Below are positions 1 through 9,070 of a stretch of DNA of 35,905 nucleotides, piece by piece; the stretch's first letter is position 1, and the number at the start of each line of letters is the position of its first letter. The translations under genes and the position numbers were made by a program. The notes below the pieces were generated by a model. That model worked only from the letters and a program-made list of their open reading frames with translations, made no database searches and had not been told where the DNA came from. Source of the stretch: Gnetum montanum (Eukaryota; Streptophyta; Gnetopsida; Gnetales; Gnetaceae). The stretch is taken from assembly GCA_015680685.1 (NCBI GenBank), contig MNCI01007652.1, forward strand, positions 285,390 to 321,294. Reading direction: 5' to 3'.

Positions 1-40
<40 letters not shown>
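1..40. repeat. (TG)20 microsatellite
   Basis: Uninterrupted TG dinucleotides fill the first 40 bases and continue off the left edge, so the true length is unknown. The next 100 bases remain TG-rich, which suggests a decayed flank of the same simple repeat. Confidence 0.98.
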
Positions 41-42
<2 letters not shown>

Positions 43-264
43 ATGCAAACATTGTATTATGTGTTTATGTATGTGTGAAATAAGTTTAATGTTGTGAACT
101 CTAACCATTCCATGTGTGTTGTGATTTGGTTTGTGTGAATTGTGGCTTATGTGAGGGGGAAACAACTATTCCAAGTGTAAAAGCATCTTGTGTGAAAATC
201 AAGAGTCTTTTGAAGGAGGATGCTACTAATGTGGATATCAAATAGGCCAACACAACATCTCTCT
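41..264. other. Spacer, no gene seen
   Basis: TG-rich AT-rich sequence between the microsatellite and the LTR relic. If the LTR at 265-989 were full length, its first 100 bases or so should lie here, but I cannot align them to the U3 start of the related LTRs. This part is either replaced or too diverged to read. Confidence 0.5.
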
Positions 265-628
265 AATGATGGGATCTTTCCTTGGATTTTTGACATGTTT
301 GATAGTGTTTTGGAACTATTTGGATAACTTTAGAATGTTTTGGGGGCTATGGGAACTTGTTTGGAGGTGTTCAGAGGTTCTAGGCCTTGAAACAAGAATC
401 TTTGTATTTTGGCCTTGTAGAGGAGACATCCCATTTGTAAGCAAGATGTCCCATTTGCATTATAGAAATCTCTACTAAGACATCCCACATGATTTGAAGA
501 CATCTATTCTAAGACCTCTGCACTCAAGAAAGATGTCTCCTATTTCTCATAGATGTCTCCCACAACTTTTAACAAACATTAAATTAAATGATAAATTTGA
601 GAAAAGATGAAAAGAGAGAGGGAAAAGA

Positions 629-636
629 TATAAATA
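629..636 (+). promoter_or_regulatory. TATA-like box in LTR relic
   Basis: TATAAATA sits at the place where the related LTR at 7732-8526 has its own TATAAATAG on the minus strand, so it is the likely core promoter of the family. No evidence that this copy is active. Confidence 0.55.
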
Positions 637-896
637 GACTCCTTAGGCCTTAAAATTAATCAATAGAGCCTAGAAAAAGAAAAATAAATTCTAAAGTGAG
701 TCTAGGAAGAGAAAGAGAGAGTGTAGGGAGTTGAGAGAAGAGTAGAGAGAGAGATAGAGTCTTGGCAAGGTGCCTTGATGATCATCCTTGTGAGTGTATG
801 ATTACTTTGATTGAGGATGTGAGAGTTTAATTGAATCTCTTATCTATCCTTGGAAATTGTGCTTTCTTTCATATGTAAATCCTCCATCTGAGTAAG

Positions 897-902
897 AATA
901 AA
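897..902 (+). terminator. AATAAA polyadenylation signal in LTR relic
   Basis: AATAAA occurs about 260 bases after the TATA-like box and is kept at the equivalent place in all three LTRs of the family. This marks the likely end of the R region. Confidence 0.45.
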
Positions 903-989
903 GCTTTCATTTTTCTTTTCTTACTCAAATTTTCTATTTTGTGAGTTTGAGAGAGCTTGGATTGTGGAATCCATGGGAGCTCCTCACCA

Positions 990-1254
990 CTATGTGAACA
1001 AACTAGATGACATGGAATGAATTAAAAGATAACTTTCCCAAGAATAAAATCAACAAGAAGAAGATATAAGCTAGGAAAAGTTAGAAATCTTAGAAAAAAT
1101 AGAAATAAAAATACTTGAATCCCAAATTTTCTCAAGCATGTATGTCTAAATAATGATAGTAATTACCAAATGTCAATGTAGAAAAATAATAGAAGCAAAA
1201 TTTACTTGATCTTATTAACAAATGACCAATAGCCTATGCCTAGTCATGTGACAA
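990..1254. other. Spacer between LTR relic and decayed pol, no gene seen
   Basis: AT-rich sequence with no readable domain. By position it should hold the gag-PR side or a linker of the plus-strand pol that follows, but nothing can be recognised. Confidence 0.5.
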
Positions 1255-1289
1255 AACCACATGAATTAAGCCTTTCATATGTCAACATC

Positions 1290-2330
1290 ATATCTATACA
1301 AATACAACTATGAAACTATTCTATCAACCAAAATAAAGATTGAATCTCAAACTAAAAGAAATTATCAATCTAGATCTTGAGAAGCTATTAAAGGTAGGAT
1401 TCATCTATCCAATTGCAAATAGTATGTAGTTAAGCCACTTGTCATTATTCCAAAGAAACATTCCAAGTTGAGGATTTGTATAGACTTTAGGTTATTGAAT
1501 GTAGTTACTTTCAAACATCACTTTTCTTTGTCATTTATAAACCAAGTCCTAAATACCATCATAAAGCATAAATACTATAGTTTTTTAGATGGATACAATG
1601 GTTATAATTAGATATAAATACCTCTAAAAAACCAAGAAAATGCAACCTTCATAAGCCCTTGAGGAACATTTTCGTATAGACAAATATCCTTCAATCTTTG
1701 CAATACTCCTACTATTTTTGAGAAAATTGTTCTTAGCACATTTCAAAAACATATTGGTAATGGTGTGAAGGTGTTCATGGATGATTTTTGACATATGATT
1801 CATATTTAAAGCAAGTCTTAGATTATACTAAGTAAGTATTAAAATGTTATGTTGAAACTAATCTCAAGTTCAATTTGTAGAAAATTCATCTAATGATCCA
1901 ATAGGGCATATTTTTTGAACATATAATCTTAGAGAGAGGGATTGAGGTGGATCTAGATAAGATAAGGATCATACAAGACATGACCAAAAATCTACAAATA
2001 GTCAATGTTGTCAAATCATTTCTTAGTCATATTAGATACTATGAAAGATTTATTGAGAATTTATCTAAAATTGTCAAATCATGGGTCAAGTTAACTAAGA
2101 AATATACATCATTCATTTGGTGAGAAGATTGTGAAAAAACATTTGAGCTTATTAAGTAGAAAATTGTATAGACTCCAATTCTATAAGTCCAAGACTGATT
2201 TAGACCTTTTTACATTATAACCAATCTATCTAATTATGTCTTAAAACTAGTTAGATGCATACTACTCTCTTCAAGAATGCATACCACTTCATAAAGTTCT
2301 ATGAATGATGCTAAAGAAACAATAGGATGA
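1290..2330 (+). pseudogene. Decayed reverse transcriptase and RNase H start
   Basis: Reverse transcriptase would copy element RNA into cDNA. The readable frames contain, in order, a 'GFIYPI' segment (about 1400), 'VIIPKKHSKLRICIDF' (about 1445-1490), 'YSFLDGYNGYN' (about 1575-1605), 'GTFSYR' (about 1665), and the catalytic 'VFMDDF' (about 1770-1790). The thumb-connection segment 'SFLSHIRYYERFIENLSKI' lies near 2020-2075. RNase H begins after 'YTSFIW' (about 2110) and fades near 2290, so most of RNase H is lost. Several in-frame stops and at least one frame change make it non-functional. The FMDD catalytic motif itself survives. Confidence 0.85.
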
Positions 2331-2399
2331 TAACCCAATTTAAAGGATCACAATAGTGGATCTAATCATTAAAATTGTTTGACATGTGAAAAATTAATT

Positions 2400-2690
2400 T
2401 CATGGATCCCATCACAACCATTTGTAATGAAAAATCTTATATAATTATTACTATTGACTATAATACTAAATGGGTAGCAATTGCTCATTATATAAGACTA
2501 CAAAATAACTACATCTACTAAATTCTTTTAATAATATGTATTAAATAGGTTAGGTATGCCAAGAACACTAGTTTCAAATAATGTACTCATGTCAAAAGTT
2601 CTAGCTTTAAGAAGCTAATGTAATACCTTGAAGTTAAACATAAACTAATAACATTATAGTACCCTCAAAAAATAGTCAAGTGAAAGACGC
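2400..2690 (+). pseudogene. Integrase catalytic core, first part, cut by insertion
   Basis: Translation reads 'IIITIDYNTKWVAIAHY' near 2445-2490, the first part of a Ty3/gypsy integrase core with its first catalytic Asp. A diverged segment follows, then 'YPQK', matching the conserved YHPQ block before the third catalytic acidic residue. The zinc-binding N-terminal domain and the rest of RNase H are missing between about 2300 and 2420. The frame ends at 2690 where the minus-strand LTR begins, and continues at 8527. Confidence 0.75.
2686..2690. repeat. Left target-site position of the nested element
   Basis: The five bases GACGC directly precede the LTR start. The right-hand equivalent is GTTTC. 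Only two of five bases agree, but removing the element and one 5-base copy rejoins the integrase frame exactly, so these are best read as a decayed target-site duplication. Confidence 0.5.
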
Positions 2691-3493
2691 TGATGAGAAG
2701 CTCCCATGGATTCCACTATCCAATCTCTCTCAATGTTACAACAACAAAAAATTTGAACAAGAAAAGAAAACAAAAGCTTTATTCTTGCTCAAATGGAGAA
2801 TTTACAACTAAAAGGAAGCACAATTCCCAAGGATAGACAAGAGATTCAATCCAACTCTCACACACTCAATCAAAGCAATCACACACACAAGGATGATCAT
2901 CAAGGCACCTTGCCAAGACTCTATCTCTCTCTACTATTCTCTCAACTCCCTAAACTCTCTTCAAACTCTCTTTAGATTTTCTTTCTTTCTCTTTGTAAGC
3001 TCTCCTTCTCAAATTGAAGGCCCAAGAGGCCTCTTTATAACTTTTCTCCCTATTTGTTCATCTACCCTTCAATTTATCATTCAATTTAATGTTCATTAAA
3101 ATCTGTGGAAGACATCTTCAAGAAATAGGAGACATCTCTCCCAAGTGCAATAGTAACAAAGTAGACATCTTCAAATTATGTGGGATGTCTTAGTAGAGAT
3201 GTCGACAATGTAGATGAGACGTCTCACTTGTAAATGAGACATCTCCTTTGCAAGGCTAAAATACAAAGATGCTTGTTTTAAGGCCTGGAACTTCTCGACA
3301 CCTCAAAACACGTCCCCATAGCTCCTAGAACATCCTAAATTCATAAAAATAGACCCAATACACTTCCAAAAATGTCAAAATACCCTGAGATCATCATCAA
3401 AAAAACAACATTGGAAGAAAAATACAACAACACACAAAAATCTATGCACAAACATGTTGAGGTTTAGACATGGGCTAGGTGTTGTCCTCACCA
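2691..3493 (-). repeat. 3' LTR of nested chromovirus-like element
   Basis: Runs from TGATGAGAAG to TCCTCACCA on the plus strand and aligns throughout with the copy at 7732-8526. A minus-strand AATAAA is at 2778-2783. The TATA-like box is degraded here (TTTATAA at 3034-3040). It directly abuts the interrupted integrase of the outer element on its left. Confidence 0.94.
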
Positions 3494-3506
3494 TCTCTCC
3501 CATCCT
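3494..3506 (-). other. Polypurine tract of nested element
   Basis: On the minus strand AGGATGGGAGAGA directly precedes the 3' LTR. This is the purine run expected to prime plus-strand DNA synthesis. The integrase frame runs straight into it with no spacer, which is abnormal. Confidence 0.65.
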
Positions 3507-3509
3507 TAA

Positions 3510-4027
3510 GAATTTCCAAAGTGATCTCCAAAAATGGCTAGTAAACTTGACATCCCTATTTCTCACAATTAAAGGAATGTCATGTAGCCTCAAAACATGC
3601 TGAAAGAATAAATGTGCATTATGGGAAGCATCACTACTATTCTTGCATGGAATAAAATGAGCCATCTTGGTAAATCTATCTACTACAACAAGTATAGAAT
3701 CATGATCAGATTTTATCTTAGGAATTCCACAAACAAAGTCCAAAGAAACACTTTCCCAAGGAGCATTTGGGATTGGCAAGGTAGATAATGACCATCTATA
3801 ACTTTTCCTCCTTTGAGCTTTTTACAAATATAAGATTCTTTTACCAATTTAACCACATCACTATACATACCTAGCCAAAAGTAATTTTTGTTCACTAATT
3901 CCAATGTCTTGGTCTTGCTCATATGTGCAACCATGTCACTTTCATGTTTCTCTTTAGGGAGTTTGTACCTGCAATCGCACTTTGGAACACAAATTTTTCC
4001 ATCCTTAAACAAAATCCCATTCTTCAC
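3510..4027 (-). pseudogene. Integrase, truncated after the second catalytic Asp
   Basis: Integrase would insert the cDNA into the genome. The N-terminal zinc domain is recognisable at about 3800-3960 through a histidine-rich segment and 'NYFWLGMYSDVVKLVK', but the expected Cys-x2-Cys keeps only one cysteine ('SYICKKLK'). The core has its first Asp in 'WESVSLDFVCGIPK', then 'VVVDRFTKMAHFIPCK', and the second Asp in 'RNRDVKFTSHFW' where the family usually has SDRD. About 14 residues later the frame meets the polypurine tract. The third catalytic acidic residue, the C-terminal DNA-binding part and any chromodomain are absent. The two parts are in different frames, so at least one frameshift exists near 3750. 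Confidence 0.9.
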
Positions 4028-4039
4028 ATGATAAGCTTT

Positions 4040-4773
4040 CTATTGATCAGTTCTTCCTAATAATGGGGAAGATAACTATTTCCAAATTGCATCAAAATCC
4101 TTATCATTAGGATATAATGAAGTAAAAGACTTAAATCCTTGAATTTTCACATTAGAAGAAACAACATGAACTCTAGACAAAGCATCAGCCATAACATTAG
4201 ACTTCACATTCCTATGTTTCAAAAACAATGAAATTCTTGCAATTTCTCTATCCATTTCATGTACTTGGAACTCAATTTCTTTTGAGAATTTAAAAATTGA
4301 AGAGCTCTATGATCAGTAAATAAAATAAACTTTGATCCTTGCAAGTAATGTCCCCAATGTTTAATGGCTTTAAGTACATCATATAACTCTTTTTCATACA
4401 CACTATACTTTTGTCTAGATTCATTTAATATTTTAGAAAAGAATGCAATTTATTTACCTTCTTGAGAAAGCACACCTCCAATATCAAGCCCACTTGCATC
4501 TACTTCCACTTCAAATAGTTTTGAGAAGTTTGGAATTGCCAAAACTAGAGCACTACAAATTTTCTCTTTCAATGCTTGAAAGGATTTGTCTTTCTCATGA
4601 TCCCACACAAATGCTGAATTTTTCTTCAAATAATAAAGCATAGTCCATTCAATGGAACTAAAATTCTTAATAAATCTCCTATAGAAGCTATCCAGACCAA
4701 GAAAAGATCTCACCTCTCCCACATCCTTAGGTGAAGGACATTTCTTAGTTTCCTTTATCTTACTTGGTTCCAT
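4040..4773 (-). pseudogene. RT connection and RNase H of nested element
   Basis: RNase H removes the RNA strand during reverse transcription. The segment opens with the RT-RNase H connection 'EVRSFLGLDSFYRRFIKNF' (about 4660-4715). The first catalytic Asp is in 'FEVEVDASGLDIGGVLSQ' (about 4455-4510), the Glu in 'KELYDVLKAIKHW' (about 4350-4390), and the next Asp in 'FILFTDHRALQFLNSQ' (about 4275-4320). The end is marked by 'NVMADALSR' (about 4175-4200), the usual last motif before integrase. A frame break near 4410-4450 and another before 4219 split it. Motif order and spacing are normal for the family. Confidence 0.9.
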
Positions 4774-4815
4774 GTTAACTTGGTTCTTCGAGACAACATG
4801 ACCTAGGTAGACAAT

Positions 4816-5634
4816 TTATTTCTTCATGAAGTGGCATTTCTTGGCATTAATCATCAACTTTACCTCTTGTAACTTAGAGCATATCATCCTGAAATGATGT
4901 ACATGGTCCTCTTCCTTAGAACTATAAACAAGAATGTCATTAAAGAAAACAATACAACATTTATTAATAAAATACTTTAGGACTTCATGCATGAGCCTCA
5001 TAAATGTGACTAGAGTATTTGTTAGCTCAAAAGGCATGAATAACCACTCATAAAAATCATCCAGTGTTTTAAAGGTTGTTTTCCATTCATCTCTTGATCT
5101 AATCCTTGTTTGATGATAACCACTTTTTAAATCAATTTTTTTTAAAAAAAATCTCAACATTGGAAAGCACATCAAGAATTTCATCCATCCTAGGAATAGA
5201 AAATCTATACTTGATAGTGATCCTATTAATAGCCCTAGAATCTATGCACATCCTTAATTCATCGGTGTCCTTCTTGGGAACTAACATAACTGGAATGGCA
5301 CAAGGAGAGATGGATTCCTTAATAAAATCATTAGACATTAATCCACTTGCTTGCTCAATTCTTCTCTCTAATTTGAAGTCATGTAGTAGGCTCTTTCATT
5401 TGGAATTGTAGCTCCTAGTATGAAATCATTTTGATGTTGGATGGATCTCATTAATGGAAGTCCTTCCAATTTTCCCTTGAAAACATCAACAAAGTCCAAT
5501 GCCAAAGGTTTCATAGCTAGAGAAAGTCCATTTGTATGCTCCTCTTCACTTGTTATAAGTGTTGACATAATGACAAAATCATGGCTAGCCTCTTCATGTG
5601 CTTGTAGGTTCTCTTGCTCACTAAGTAAGATCAA
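4816..5634 (-). pseudogene. Reverse transcriptase of nested element
   Basis: The N-terminal part includes 'FVDVFKGKLEGLP' and 'RSIQHQNDFILGA' (about 5400-5500), then 'SPCAIPVMLVPKK' (about 5270-5310) and 'RMCIDSRAINRITIKYRF' (about 5195-5250). Next come 'DLKSGYHQTRIRSRDEWKT' (about 5070-5130) and the palm motif near 4930. The catalytic box reads 'VFFNDILVYS' instead of the usual FDD, so one of the paired aspartates is replaced by Asn and the enzyme would be inactive even if translated. The sequence falls into three frames, with breaks near 5140-5180 and 5340-5370. Clear Ty3/gypsy RT; clade assignment to chromoviruses is from general resemblance. Confidence 0.93.
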
Positions 5635-5763
5635 TGAAGCATTAATAGGGATATTTTCCTTACACTACTGTTAAGTCATAGGAATGAGTTCATGTATTTC
5701 ATCTTTTCTTAGAATAGACCAAAAATTTCTTGCACCACTAAAAGAAGCCTTATTGTCAAAGTT

Positions 5764-6174
5764 TCAAGTTCTTTCCAAAATAACATTAGCAAAATAAATA
5801 GGGAGGATGTCACAATATACCTTATATTTAAAAGGACCAATTCTAAAAGACAAAATACACCTATTCTTAACTTCTTGGAAATGATCCTTAGATAGCCAAT
5901 GAAACCTATAGGGCCTAGGATGTGAAAATGTTTTCAAACCTAGCTTAGAAATATCCTTGGAAGAAAACACATTTTCTTGAGCTCCATTATCAATTAAAAT
6001 GTGTATCCATTCATCACTATCTATATACCTAACTCCAATCCTAAAGATCATCTTTCTTCTAAGATCTTCATTAGTATTAACATTTCCCATAAAAGTGCAA
6101 CAATTAATTTTGGTGATATCTTTAATCATTGGTGCATGAAGATTACCTTCATTAGAGGATTCTTGATTTTCCAA
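5764..6174 (-). pseudogene. Retropepsin-like protease region
   Basis: An aspartic protease processes the gag-pol polyprotein. The active site reads 'HILIDNGAQENVFSS' (about 5955-6000), matching the LIDSGA-type pattern with D-N-G in place of D-S-G. It is followed by 'LGLKT' and a hydrophobic segment ending near 'YCDILPIYFANVIL', which fits the C-terminal half of the fold, although the usual ILG is altered. The upstream 40 residues are the gag-PR linker. The frame is open over 136 residues, the longest intact coding stretch in the element. Confidence 0.85.
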
Positions 6175-6199
6175 GGTCTAAAGTTCCCTTCCTTTGGAG

Positions 6200-7371
6200 A
6201 TCTTTGTCTTTTTGCACTCCCACTATTTGTGTTCCCTTTCACCACAACTAAAGCATTAAAGTCTAGATCCTTTTCATTTCCTTAATCCTTTTCATTCTTA
6301 AAGTAGTCTTTCTTGGAATCTTGGCCCTCCTTGAACTTCTTTTCCTTCTCCTTTGCATATTTTTTGGCATTTCACTTCTCCTTAGCTTCTTTCTCACCTT
6401 TATAATCTTTGGAGTCCTTACCTTTAGAAATTTTGGGACCTCTGTTGTATCCTTGGAGTTTCTTCTTAGCCATATGAGCCAATTCAAAAGCCTTATCCAA
6501 TGTTTGGGGCTCATAGAAGGTTATCTCTTGTTGATACTCTCTTTTTAGTCCTCCTTGAAAGTTATATTCTTGTTCATAATAATCCCAATGAACTTTTACA
6601 AGCTACAAAGACTTACAAAAGTTCATGTAGTAGTCCTTCACATTATTATCACCTTATATTAGGTACTTCAATTTTTGCATGGACTCTTATCTATGATGAG
6701 TCTTCTCAAATTTTTTCTTGAGCATGAACTACATGAAAGACCAATCCTTGATAGGAGTATCATTTTTCACCTTATAATAATGACTTTCCTTCTCCCACCA
6801 TACAAGTGCTATGCCTTCTAATTTGGTTTCAGCAAAAGATACCTTCTGATGATTTTCCACATCTTCAAGTTCAAAGTACTTGTTAAGCATTTTTAGCCAA
6901 GAGGGAAAATCTTCAATTCCTTCCATTCCATTGAAGGATTTTAATTCAACATGAGGTATCCTTGAAGCATGTTTGAAAGATTTTTCAAGAGTGACTTCAA
7001 TTCCTTCACCTTACTTCCTTTGAGGCTTAGAAGGAAGTTCAGTTTTTCCATTTCCTAGGAAAATTGAAACCTTGAGACATATTTTTAGCACTATGAGAAT
7101 GAAGAAAAACATCATCTTGAGCTTCTCCTTCTCCAAAGTATTCATCTTTAAAAGGAATATCATCTTCAAGGGATGAAATTGAGGAATGTCTTAAAGAAGA
7201 TCTTGGTGAAGAATTGCATGACTTGCACCCTTGCTTAGATGCTTTTGATGAAGTAGCATGCTCTTTGTTCACTCCAAGCTTTTTTATTTTCTCAAAAATG
7301 AGCTTGAGAGAATTTCTTATGTCATCCATGTCTCTTGACAAAGCTTGAACTATCTTCTTCTTTGGAGGCAT
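6200..7371 (-). pseudogene. Gag (nucleocapsid) of nested element
   Basis: Gag forms the virus-like particle that packages element RNA. The start is the ATG at 7371, about 340 bases after the PBS, opening with a lysine-rich 'MPPKKKIVQ' and a charged N-terminus. The capsid-like part has 'DFPSWLKMLNKYFEL' and 'KLEGIALVWWEKES' (about 6770-6915), typical of Retrotrans_gag. A C-terminal capsid segment 'QTLDKAFELAHMAKKKLQG' (about 6440-6495) precedes a lysine-rich linker. A zinc knuckle with the pattern C-x2-C-x4-H-x4-C lies at 6214-6255 (starting CFSCGEREHK) and contains one stop codon. Several frameshifts are needed to connect the pieces. Confidence 0.87.
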
Positions 7372-7713
7372 GATGGAAATTGATCTAAAAGGTAATTTTC
7401 ACAAAATTCTATAAGGAAAGGTGAAATTTTCAATATTTCTCAAGGAATGAGACAAGAAATTCTTAGATCTAAAGAGAAATGAGCATAAGATCTTTAAATC
7501 CAAGCTATTACAAGCTAATGGATGTCCAATTCCATAATTATCTTCCAATTCTTGAAATATATAACAAACTTAGGGATCAAAGGAAAATTTTCAAACCTAA
7601 GGATGAGTAAAACAAGTAGCAAGAGAGAATTCATCCATTCTTGAGAATTTGGAGTGATTCTTTGTAATTGACATGAGAATTATTCACTTAAATGTAATTA
7701 TCTTGAAGTCCAA

Positions 7714-7728
7714 GCCACTTTGATACCA
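7714..7728 (-). other. Primer-binding site, initiator Met tRNA type
   Basis: Minus-strand TGGTATCAAAGTGGC lies three bases inside the 5' LTR. It matches the common plant PBS TGGTATCAGAGC except for small changes, and identifies 7732-8526 as the 5' LTR. Confidence 0.88.
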
Positions 7729-7731
7729 ATC

Positions 7732-8526
7732 TGATGAGGAGCTCCCATGGATTCCACAATCCAAGCTCTCTCAATGTCACAACAATAGTAAATTTGAACA
7801 AGAAAAGAAACTGAAAGCTTTATTCTTGCTCAAATGAAGAATTTATAGCTGAAAGGAAGTACAATTCCCAAATACAAACAAGAGATTTAATCCAACTCTC
7901 ACACACTTAATCAAAGCAATCACACACACAAGGATGATCATCAAGGCATCTTGCCAAACTCTATCTCTCTCTACTCTTCTCTCAACTCCCTAAACTCTCT
8001 TCAAACTCTCTTTCTCTCTCTCTCTCTCTAGACTCTCTTTTTTCAATTGAAGGCCAAAAATTTCTATTTATACCTTTTTCTTCTATATCTTCATTTGCCC
8101 TCTAATTTATCATTTAATTTAATGTTCATTAAAATTTGTGGATGACATCTTTGAAAAATAAGAGATGTCTCTCCCAGGTGTAGAGGTCACACAATAAACA
8201 TCTTCAAATCATGTGGGAAATCTCAGCAAATATTTCTACAATGTAGATGAGATTTCTCACTTGCAAATGAGACATCTCCTCTACAAGGCCAAAATACAAA
8301 GATGCTTGTTTTGAGCCCTTAGAACCTCTAGACACCTCCAAACAAGTTCCCCTAGCCTCCAGAACATCCTAAAGTCATCAAAATGGATCCAAGACACTCT
8401 AAAACATGTCAAATACCCTAATATCATAATCAGAAAAACAACACTAAAAGATAAACACAACAACATACAAACATCTATGCACAAACATATTAAGGTTTAG
8501 ACATGGGTTGGGCGATGTCCTCATCA
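7732..8526 (-). repeat. 5' LTR of nested chromovirus-like element
   Basis: Runs TGATGAGGAG to TCCTCATCA (plus strand) and is followed inward by the PBS. It carries a minus-strand TATAAATAG at 8064-8072 and AATAAA at 7819-7824, which place R between them. A CT-rich stretch near 8010-8040 lies in the R/U5 side and is expanded relative to the 3' copy. Confidence 0.95.
8064..8072 (-). promoter_or_regulatory. TATA box of the 5' LTR
   Basis: On the minus strand this reads TATAAATAG with an AT-poor flank upstream. It is also kept in the LTR relic at 629-636. It is the likely core promoter for element transcription. Confidence 0.62.
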
Positions 8527-8531
8527 GTTTC
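8527..8531. repeat. Right target-site position of the nested element
   Basis: GTTTC directly follows the LTR. It supplies the bases that complete the interrupted integrase codons: joining 2685 to 8527 gives a continuous frame ending in the conserved V-S-N-R-E block. Confidence 0.5.
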
Positions 8532-9070
8532 TAATAGGGAAACTACATGAATCTAAATAAGAAAAATTAGTAAATATAGGAAATATTGAAGTCCAAAACT
8601 AAATGATGCTCTATGGGCTTATAGGTCTACATGGAAATTTCCTATAAACTATTATACCTATGAGTGAGTATATGGAAAGTTACCTTATTTTCCCATTCAA
8701 GTTGAACATCACCCAATAACTACAACATGTGACTTAGATATTAATCTTAATATAGCATAGAAGGAATGAATCATGAATCTAAACCTACTAGAAAAAAATT
8801 AAATGATAACACTTATGCATAATGATGTTCACAAAATCTAAATCAAACAACGATACAAAACCAAAATTAAATACATAAAGATTAAACTAGGGAACAATGT
8901 TCTTTACTATAATAACAATGATGTGCCTCAATGCATGAAGTTCCAAATACTTTGGATGGGATCTTATGTTGTCCATGCTACTTTTAGATTTGGTGCCTTG
9001 CAAATTTACTATTTGAATAATCCATAAAAATTGATGTTATTTAACATTCACTAAATCAAGCCCTTTAGGA
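8527..9070 (+). pseudogene. Integrase core end and C-terminal domain, second half
   Basis: This is the continuation of the integrase cut at 2690. It opens with 'VSNRE', the segment after the third catalytic residue. Next come 'LNDALWA' (by frame, about 8605-8625), 'YELVYGKLPYFP'-like residues (about 8660-8700) and the C-terminal 'KLGNNVLYYNNN' and 'MGSYVVHATFRFGALQIYYL' (about 8895-9020). The last is the SH3-like 'W-x-G-P-Y' region seen at the end of OTA-type integrases. Many stops (TAG and TAA) replace Gln, Trp and Glu codons. No chromodomain is visible. Confidence 0.78.

Larger units (their letters stand above)
265..989 (+). repeat. LTR relic (plus) of the chromovirus-like family at 2691-8526
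   Basis: This stretch matches the reverse complement of the LTRs at 2691-3493 and 7732-8526 along most of its length. Shared landmarks are the repeated 'agatgtctccc' blocks, the TATA-like box at 629-636, the AATAAA at 897-902 and the terminal segment ending in TCCTCACCA at 989. The first ~100 bases of the LTR are not recognisable. No initiator-Met PBS follows base 989, so it is not a working 5' LTR. It could be a solo LTR or the 3' LTR of an element lying left of the window. It is in opposite orientation to the complete copy. Confidence 0.78.
2691..8526 (-). mobile_element. Chromovirus-like Ty3/gypsy LTR retrotransposon, nested
   Basis: Two direct LTRs of about 800 bp (2691-3493 and 7732-8526) enclose 4.24 kb. 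On the minus strand the order is 5' LTR, PBS for initiator Met tRNA, gag with a CCHC knuckle, protease, RT, RNase H, a shortened integrase, polypurine tract and 3' LTR. The termini are TGATGAGGA and TCCTCATCA, a 9-base inverted repeat. By eye the LTRs differ at roughly 8-10% of positions, so the insertion is not recent. RT and integrase sequences resemble chromoviruses of the Reina/CRM/Galadriel group, but the chromodomain region is deleted and the clade cannot be fixed. It cannot be autonomous. Confidence 0.95.
1255..9070 (+). mobile_element. Decayed Ty3/gypsy retrotransposon, interrupted at 2691-8526
   Basis: Plus-strand conceptual translation gives RT, the RNase H start, integrase core and integrase C-terminus in the order of a Ty3/gypsy pol, with many stops. 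The 'FLDGYNGYN' motif in RT and the alanine-tryptophan-tyrosine block in integrase resemble the Athila/Tat (OTA) branch. The lineage call is inference. A 5.8-kb minus-strand element separates the two integrase halves. Gag, protease and both LTRs of this element could not be identified. Its true ends are unknown, and the limits given cover only readable coding remains. Confidence 0.72.

Noticed and set aside
265-478. 70-residue plus-strand frame near the left edge
   Set aside because: Lies wholly within the LTR relic; its antisense equivalent appears in the other LTR (8281-8484), so it is repeat sequence.
2793-3099. Two overlapping plus-strand frames
   Set aside because: Inside the 3' LTR of the minus-strand element; low complexity.
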